From Sesamum alatum (taxonomy: Eukaryota; Streptophyta; Magnoliopsida; Lamiales; Pedaliaceae), in contig JACGWO010000001.1 in assembly GCA_034509735.1 (NCBI GenBank), positions 34,661,966-34,725,965 of the forward strand: a stretch of 64,000 nt of DNA, read 5' to 3'. The notes under the pieces were generated by a model. The model was given only the letters and a program-made list of their open reading frames with translations. It did no database searches and had not been told where the DNA came from. The translations under genes and the position numbers were made by a program. Shown piece after piece: positions 57,399-64,000 of the stretch (positions within the stretch are counted from its first letter, which is position 1; every line of letters starts with the position of its first letter).

Positions 57399-59635
57399 TG
57401 TTAGAATAGGTGACCAGAAAGTCAATGGTATTGGCTGTTCTGAGAACCATTCGTCAATCTATGAACAAGTAATATTATGTTAATGAATGTAGTAAGGATT
57501 CATAGGCAAGAGTTTGTTGTACTTACTGCTTACATCGTTAAGATGTCACAACAAACACCCACAGACTGAAATAACATTTCGGGAAATTGAAACTATGCTT
57601 GGAGGTAGGTTCATGAAATCAGTTTCGCCGAATCAGTCTGAAATACTCAAAGTCAAAGGAATCTCGAGACAGGGCATCGAGAATCCATTTGAGACTTGCA
57701 CTAAGCATCTGCTGTCGTGTTTCATCGACGGGTGACGAGGATCGTCTAAGCAGTGTTAGTGGTTCGGCCTGCTGGGGAGCGGCCGACTGAGGTGACTCGC
57801 GGGAATCGTCATATGGAAGCCACTCAGGCTTGGTCGGTATGACTTGTATTCCCGATTCCGAGTACGGGGTTAGTCCTCGGACTTGAGGATCACGACAGTC
57901 CCCTACATACTAAGACTGTATCTTGGATATGGTGAAATTTGATCGGTTATATTACATGGTCATCATAAGCCTCGTCCAGTGCAGTCGGAGTATGTAAGAA
58001 CGGTGAATTCCAAGGTAGGATCTGTCCCCTGTCAAAGGATATGACAGCAAGATCTCCTATGCGTTCGGAGATGGTTTAGACTCACAAAGTCTATGGCCAT
58101 AGCACTTGATGTAGTGGGAAAGGATTTCCTACGTCGAGTTAAACCTATCTCGAGCGTTATGCATAGTTGCCAAGTCAAGGATGGGAACCGACCCCTAGAC
58201 TAAAGGCCGGGAGACAGGCGACAGTAGGACCGTACCCGTACATATCGAGCGTCGGTAGGACCGCACCTGCGTATAACTCGGAGCCTAAATGTTCACACCA
58301 TAAATTCACCTAGTCTTTTAGTGCCATGGACCGTTGCTAGATGGCCACCCATGGTAACGGACTACTTTGGTTATGAAATAACAAAAGGTAGGTCCAAGTC
58401 TAGCTGAAAGGTGAACCTAAAGAGTCACACCCGCTACACCAAATGAAAGGGAATTAATTTGGAATTAATTTCGGGAGAAGGTTTAATTTAATGGAATTAA
58501 ATTATACTTTTTGGGGATTCAAGCCTCGATGAATTATTTGGAATAATCGGGCTTGAGTTCATAAATTAGATTTATGAATTTTATAAAGCATGGGCTTTCC
58601 TTTTAATTAGATTAAAAGGGTGAATTAATTAATTAGTGGGCTTGGTATATTAAATAGGATTTAATATAAAGTCCATGGGACTATATAATTTAGAATTAAA
58701 TAATCCCATTCTCTGGAATTAATTAATGGGCTTGGTATATTAAATAGTATTTAATATAAAGTCCATGGGACTATTTAATTTAGAATTAAATAAGTCCTTT
58801 CCATTAATTAATTAATGGGCTTAGTATATTAAATATGATTTAATATAAAGTCTATGGGAATATTTAATTTAGAATTAAATAGGCCCATTCCATAAAGCCC
58901 ATCAAAATGGATGGACAAGATTTGATCTAGAGAATGATGAGATGAAGAGCCATGATTAATTTGACTTAATCGAAGCCTAATTTGACTAGGATTTGACTAG
59001 GTCAAAATCCTTGTCAAAGTGTGTCTCTTTGGAAGAGTTTGAGAAGGAATAGGAAATTCCATCTTCTATAAATACTCAAAAAACACACACTCACACCTAG
59101 TATTCTCTACAACTCTCATCTCTCAATTCTCCCTCAAATTTTCGTCCATCCCCTCTTCTTTTCTCCAAGAATACTACTTTGTTCTTCTTTATTTATTCAA
59201 GTTAAGAACATAAGAGACATTGATTGCGTTAATTCATAGCGTGTATTGATGTCTCTTCTCCCCAAATAATTTCTTGCTAGCACAAGGGTTGTTTGCTTTC
59301 CGGTGGAGCGAGTGAGATGATTTAGAGGGTCTCTTCTTTGAGATCTTGGTGCAAAACGGGGAACAATGCATGTAGCCGAAACAAAGACAAAACTACAACC
59401 GGGTAGGTTCTTTAATTTTATTTTTCGGTTTCAATTCTATGGCCTCCATGTTGTGTTTTATTGAACATGAGATACACCGAACGCCCGGGAGAATCAAGGG
59501 CACACCCCTTGATTCGTTTATGTATGTTATGCATTATTTAAATTCCTTTTAATTATGCTTTGTAATTTTATTACGCATTCTTTCGCGCTTCCGCTATACG
59601 CGTTAATCTCCCGGGCCGATCCACACAATATTTCA
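57399..59635 (+). mobile_element. Solo LTR, type B (plus) in the leader of J
   Basis: 2237 bp, TGTTAGAATAGGTGACC to AATATTTCA, with a perfect TSD ATTAC at 57394-57398 and 59636-59640. U3 block about 58305-58360, TTGAC/GTCAA cluster about 58950-59030, TATA-like TATAAATA at 59076-59083, donor-like CGG|GTAGGT near 59402, hairpin 59493-59500/59506-59513. No internal sequence, hence a solo LTR. Nearest relatives are the LTRs of H. Confidence 0.93.
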
Positions 59636-59640
59636 ATTAC

Positions 59641-60458
59641 AACTGAAAGTAATACATTGGTAATAAAGAAAACAAGCCTTAACATCATGAGGCTGAGAAT
59701 ATAGGAGATGATAGTCCCAAAAAACAAGAGGCACGCAGGCCCCACCCAACAGAAAATAAATGATCATACATTCATCCATACATAAGGTCTAGGGCTCTTG
59801 CGATCATCCCATGTTGATTCCATCAACACACCTAACATAATTATTCCAAATAATCATGCATAAATACCAATGGATATTCCAAATACCCAAGTGATGTCCA
59901 ACATCACAAAAGAATAAACATATAAATAATATGCAAAATTCAAATTTCAAATTTAATGGACATTTTAAACAATGCATCCAATGCATGTATTAATCCCAAA
60001 TTAATTAAGCAAATTTCATTCAAGGAATAATCCAATTATTCCAAAATCTAAAATGCAAAATTAACATATTTTCAGAATATTGTGCAGAAAGTACAGAAAA
60101 TAAAGTTTTTCGAAAAAAGTCAAAAAACAAAACAAAAAGGCCCAGCCGTTGTGCCGGCCGGCCACCCGCGCACATGGCACGCGCTCAGGCAAGGTGCCTG
60201 CACGCGGCCGCTGCCGTCCGAACCAATTTTTTTTTTATACTGTTTTAGCACAATAACAGTATCATTTTTCTGAAAATAAGCATGCAGTTTTTTTTAGATC
60301 CAATCTAACAAAATTAAGCATGCCAAAAGTCCATTAAATCCAAACAATTGAATCATCATATTATTCATATATTTATATAATCTAACATGCCAATAAAGCC
60401 ATTAAAAGCAAGTAGATCATGCCAAACACATAGATCTATCCCCTTACATCGAAACCGG
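59641..60458 (-). other. Leader of J, part next to PBS, with GC-rich module
   Basis: Matches the F leader 26915-27828. GC-rich module is short here (about 60140-60225), with stem CAGGC/GCCTG at 60186-60190/60196-60200 (loop AAGGT). No gene. Confidence 0.75.
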
Positions 60459-60470
60459 GCTTTGATACCA
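60459..60470 (-). other. Primer binding site, tRNA-iMet (element J)
   Basis: GCTTTGATACCA on plus, one mismatch from the consensus, two bases from the LTR at 60473. Confidence 0.85.
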
Positions 60471-60472
60471 CT

Positions 60473-61707
60473 TGAAGGACAAGCGGATCAGCCCGGGAGC
60501 GTGAGCGGAAGCGAGAAAGCGAGAAAAGTGCGTAAATTTAAATCAAATTTAAATAAACGAATCCCAAGGGGTGTACCCTTGGGTTCTCAACCGGGCGTTC
60601 GATGTAGAATGTGTAAATATTAGAAGCATATATTTAAACACATAGGGCATACATATATACAATAAATCAATCAAAGCGTAAGGAGACTTTTACCTTTGAT
60701 TGTTTAGTGTATGCTCCCGGCTACTTGCGTTGTTCCTTCTCTGGAATGCTCACGAAATCCAAACAGATGGATTCTCCAAAGGTGATCCACACCACACCGG
60801 AAGAAACACACGTTCTTCTTGCTAGAAAAAGAACGGGTTTAAGAAGGAATCGGTTTAAGAGAACAACACTATAAATTAGTGCTCTCTTAAACTTACTTTG
60901 TTCTTCATCTTGATTCAAAATCAAATGAAGAACACAAGTGTGAGAGAGGAGAGAGGTCGAGAGTTGAGAGAGAGGAGAGGGATTTTTGTCTTCTCTTTTT
61001 CCTAGAAAAAGATGAATAATTAATCACTTATGCTTGGTGTTGTATATTCTAATATATATACATAATTAATGTGATTATTGGAACGTGTCTAGGTTTATCC
61101 AAGGATGTCTAGATTCATTCCAATCAATCACCATCAATTCTTCAATCAAGCCTACCAAAATTTATGGTATGATCAAATCATACCAAAAGGGAAGAGCTTG
61201 ATTGGAGTTGATTTGTCTCTTTCCAAAAGAGATAAGTCAACATACCACCTAGCATGAAACATGACTGATTTTGCTTCCTCCAAGGGAGCATATCGATGTT
61301 TAAATAAGGGAAGAAGTCCAACTTCTTCCTATTCCAAAATAGGAATTATTTCTCCTCTCGAGTAAATTTAACGGATCGGATTTTATCGTAATCCAATTAT
61401 GACGAACCCAACATTAAATCCAATTTAATGTCCATTTAAATTATTCTCGTTGATTTTTTAATCCAATTAAAAGATCCAACGTCTCAGCATTCCATGTTTA
61501 ATCGAAAATCTAATTTACCGATTAAATGAAGGCCTGATACAATATCAACCCGTCCATCCAATGGACTTTCCCTTAAGTAATCCAATTACTTATTTTATCC
61601 TTCATGATTGACTCCAAGTCGATCTCTCAACCTCCTGGGTGATTTGTGTGTGACCCCTTAGGTTCACCCTCAACTAGACTTGGGCCCGTGTCCCACAAGG
61701 GCCCGTT
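60473..61707 (-). repeat. 5' LTR of J (type A), first visible part
   Basis: TGAAGGACAAGC onward. Hairpin CCCAAGGG/CCCTTGGG at 60563-60570/60576-60583. Donor-like site at 60692-60693 (element strand AAAG|GTAAAA). Stops inside 'aagggcccgtt' where another LTR begins (TSD half CCGTT, 61703-61707). The rest should lie right of the window. Confidence 0.88.
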
Positions 61708-62998
61708 TGAAGGACAAGTAGATCCGCCCGGGAGCGCGTGTGGAAGCGAGAAAGCGAGAAATTGTGCACAAATTTAAATCTAATTTAAATATACGAATCC
61801 CAAGGGGTGTACCCTTGGGTGCTCAACCGGGCGTTCGATGTAGGATGTGTAAATATTAGAAACATATATTTAAATACATAGGGCATAGATGTATATTAAA
61901 TCAATCAAAGCGTAATAAACCATTACCTTTGATTATTTAGCGTATGCTCCTGGCTACTTGCGTTGTTCCTTCTCCGGAATGCTCACGAAATCCAAACGTA
62001 TGGATTCTCCAAAGGTGATCCACACCACACCGGAAGAAACACCCGTTCTTCTTGCTAGAAAAGAACGGGTTTAGGAAGGAATCGGTTTAAGAGAAGAACA
62101 CTATGAATTAGTGTTCTCTTAAACTTACTTTGTTCTTCTTCTTGATTCAAAATCAAGTGAAGAACACAAGTGTAAGAGAGGGACAGAGCACGAAAATTGA
62201 GAGAGAGGAGAGGATTTTTGTCTTCTCTTTTTCTTATAAAAAGATGAATAATGAATCACACATGGTTGGTGTTGTATATTCTAATATATATACATAATTA
62301 ATGTGATTATTGGAATATGTCTAGGTTCATCCAAGGATGTCTAGATTCATTCCAATCAATCACCATCAATTCTTCAATCAAGCCTACCAAAATTTATGGT
62401 ATGATCAAATCATACCAAAAGGGAAGAGCTTGATTGGAGTTGATTTGTCTCTTTCCAAAAGAGATAAGTCAACATACCACCTAGCATGAAACATGGCTGA
62501 TTTTGCTTCCTCCAAGGGAGCATGTCGGCCATGTTTAATTAAGGGAAGAAGTCCAACTTCTTCCTATTCCAAAATAGGAATTATTTCTCCTCTTGGGTAT
62601 AATTTAACGGACCGGGTTTTATCGTAATCCAATTACGATGAATCCAACATTAAATCCAATTGAATGTCCATTTAAATTATTCCAGTTGATTTTTTAATCC
62701 AATTAAAAGATCCAACGTCTCAACTTTCCATATTTAATCGAAAATCCAATTTACCGATTAAACGAAAGCCCGATACAATATCGGCCGGTCCATCCAATGG
62801 ACTTTCCCTTAAGTAATCCAATTACTTATTTTATCCTTCGAGATTGACTCCAAGTCGATCTCTCAACCTCCTCGGTGATTTGTGTGTGACCCTTTAGGTT
62901 CACCCTCAGCTAGACTTGGGCCCGTGTCCCACAAGGGCCCGTTACCATGGGTGGCCGTCTAGCAACGGTCCATGGCACTAGAGATTAGGTGAATTGGC
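61708..62998 (-). mobile_element. Type A LTR inserted in the 5' LTR of J
   Basis: Starts TGAAGGACAAG at 61708 and is colinear with the LTR it interrupts. Hairpin CCCAAGGG/CCCTTGGG at 61799-61806/61812-61819. U3 block about 62940-62990. Cut at 62998 by a plus-strand LTR (TSD half TTGGC, 62994-62998). Whether it is solo or part of a complete element cannot be told. Confidence 0.85.
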
Positions 62999-64000
62999 TG
63001 TTGGAATAGGTGACCAGAAAGCCAATAGGTTTGGCAATTTGTAACCTATCCGACAACTTGATGTGAATGTAATATTATTATGTGATGAATAAGATGAGTA
63101 TTCGTCACCAATGGTACCTTCTTTGTTGCGCTCATCTTACATTTGTTAAAACGATGTTAACTTATATCGCAACAAAGCCCACAGACCAAGGATAACAACT
63201 CGTGCAGTTGGGCCACTCATTGGATGGTGGTCATGAAACCAACTGATTAAGAGTTGGGTCTGAAACGTTCCAAGTCGAGGACCTCGAGACAGGGCATCGA
63301 GAGTCCTATTGAGACTTGCGTCAAGAGTCGTGTTCATTGGATGAGTGCCGTGTTTCATCGGCGACAGGCATGGGACGCCTACACGATCTTGATGGGTTGG
63401 TCGACTGGGATCGAGCCGAGTGGACTGACTCGCGGGGATCATCATATGGAAGCCTTGGAGGCTTGGTCGGTATGATTGGTTTTCCCCGGTTCCGATAGAA
63501 TGGGAGTAATCCTCAGACTTCAGGGATCATGGCAGTCGCGTGCACAGGACGGCTGTATCTTGGATCTGGCAAGAGGTAATCATTCTGTAAGATGATTATC
63601 ATAAGCCTTGTCCAGTGCAGTCGGAATGTGTAGCGAGGACGGTGGATTCCAAGAAGAGGATCCGTCCCCTGTCAGTATGTGACAGAGGTATCTCCTATGC
63701 ACTCGGAGACACGTTCATGCTGTTTGAAGCTGTGGCCACAGTGGTTGGTCGAATAGGGAATGGTTTCCTGTGTCGACGCAATGAAGCATACGTGGTCTCG
63801 AGTATTAAGCATAGATGCCTAGTCAAGGATGGGAACCGACGCCCAGTTCCATACCCTAGACTAAGGCCGGGAGACGGTAGACGGAAGGATCGTACCCGTA
63901 CGGAATCGGCGCCTAAATGTTCACGCCAATTCACCTAGTCTCTAGTGCCATGGACCGTTGCTAGACGGCCACGCATGGTAACGGGCCCTTGTGGGCACGG
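62999..64000 (+). mobile_element. Plus-strand type A LTR, 5' part, runs off the window
   Basis: Starts TGTTGGAATAGGTGACC at 62999. The first 200 bp match the inverted outer end of F's 5' LTR (29833-30053). Conserved U3 block at 63933-63985. The frames 63254-63938 and their antisense partners recur in every type A LTR and look like non-coding LTR sequence. Confidence 0.88.

Larger units (their letters stand above)
51686..64000 (-). mobile_element. Copia element J (minus), 3' end deleted, 5' LTR hosting further LTRs
   Basis: Minus-strand order: 5' LTR (from the right, disrupted), PBS 60459-60470, leader (interrupted by a solo LTR), gag, protease, integrase, RT up to just after the YVDD region, then a jump into the 3' LTR (51686-53388). 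RNase H, polypurine tract and the start of the 3' LTR are missing. The extent beyond 64000 is unknown. Confidence 0.88.

Noticed and set aside
63254..63938. Recurring frames of 60-107 codons in type A LTRs (also 25055-25298, 29113-29452, 52964-53287)
   Set aside because: They occur on both strands of the same LTR stretch, move with the LTR and carry indels between copies. I see no codon-level conservation, so I treat them as non-coding U3.

Overview
This 64 kb window is plant nuclear DNA that consists, as far as I can read it, entirely of LTR retrotransposons inserted into one another. I found no host gene, tRNA, rRNA, CRISPR or bacterial feature. The evidence for a flowering plant is: Ty1/copia elements with gag-protease-integrase-RT-RNaseH order; a Ty3/gypsy element with RT-RNaseH-integrase-chromodomain order (Tekay/Del-like chromovirus); primer binding sites matching initiator-methionine tRNA in every element; 5-bp target-site duplications (TSDs); and AT-rich flanks. 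Such a stack is typical of repeat-rich, probably heterochromatic, intergenic DNA. Species cannot be told.

Layout, outermost to innermost. (1) 1-2071: 3' part of an LTR unlike the others, carrying two tandem-repeat arrays, placed inside the leader of copia element K (minus, 2072-6389). (2) K's 5' LTR is fused near 6389 to the truncated 5' LTR of copia element E (plus, 6390 onward). E holds in its leader a solo LTR 'D' (7443-8245 + 17935-19245, TSD CAGGT), which holds the youngest-looking element, copia A (8246-17934, TSD CATAG), with a nearly full gag-pol frame. E has a tandem duplication of leader plus gag start (junction near 20930), and its gag stops at 23322 where gypsy I (minus) begins. 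(3) The 3' LTR of gypsy I lies in three pieces (23323-23765, 30054-31284, 50643-51158), separated by copia F (minus, 23766-30053) and gypsy G (plus, 31285-50642, TSD TAACT). (4) Gypsy G carries copia H (minus, 34595-44429, TSD CGTAG) in its gag. (5) Gypsy I's integrase/chromodomain (51159-51685) is cut by copia J (minus, 51686 to beyond the window). J carries a solo LTR in its leader (57399-59635, TSD ATTAC) and, in its 5' LTR, another LTR (61708-62998), itself cut by a plus-strand LTR (62999-64000+).

The copia elements K, E, A, F, H, J and the extra LTRs are one superfamily with several LTR subfamilies (here called A, B, C and D). They share a 5' LTR tip, a conserved U3 block, a leader of about 2 kb and a gag starting MSKNP. 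Comparing copies by eye shows several conserved non-coding signals: an LTR hairpin with compensatory changes; a splice-donor-like site in the LTR paired with an acceptor-like site just before the gag ATG; two copies of an 11-nt palindrome about 80 nt apart in the leader; and a variable GC-rich module built of hairpins. Together they suggest a 5' leader with packaging/dimerisation signals that may be removed by splicing to make gag-pol mRNA. That model is inference. Element H has nearly identical LTRs but an old, decayed coding region, which suggests mobilisation in trans.
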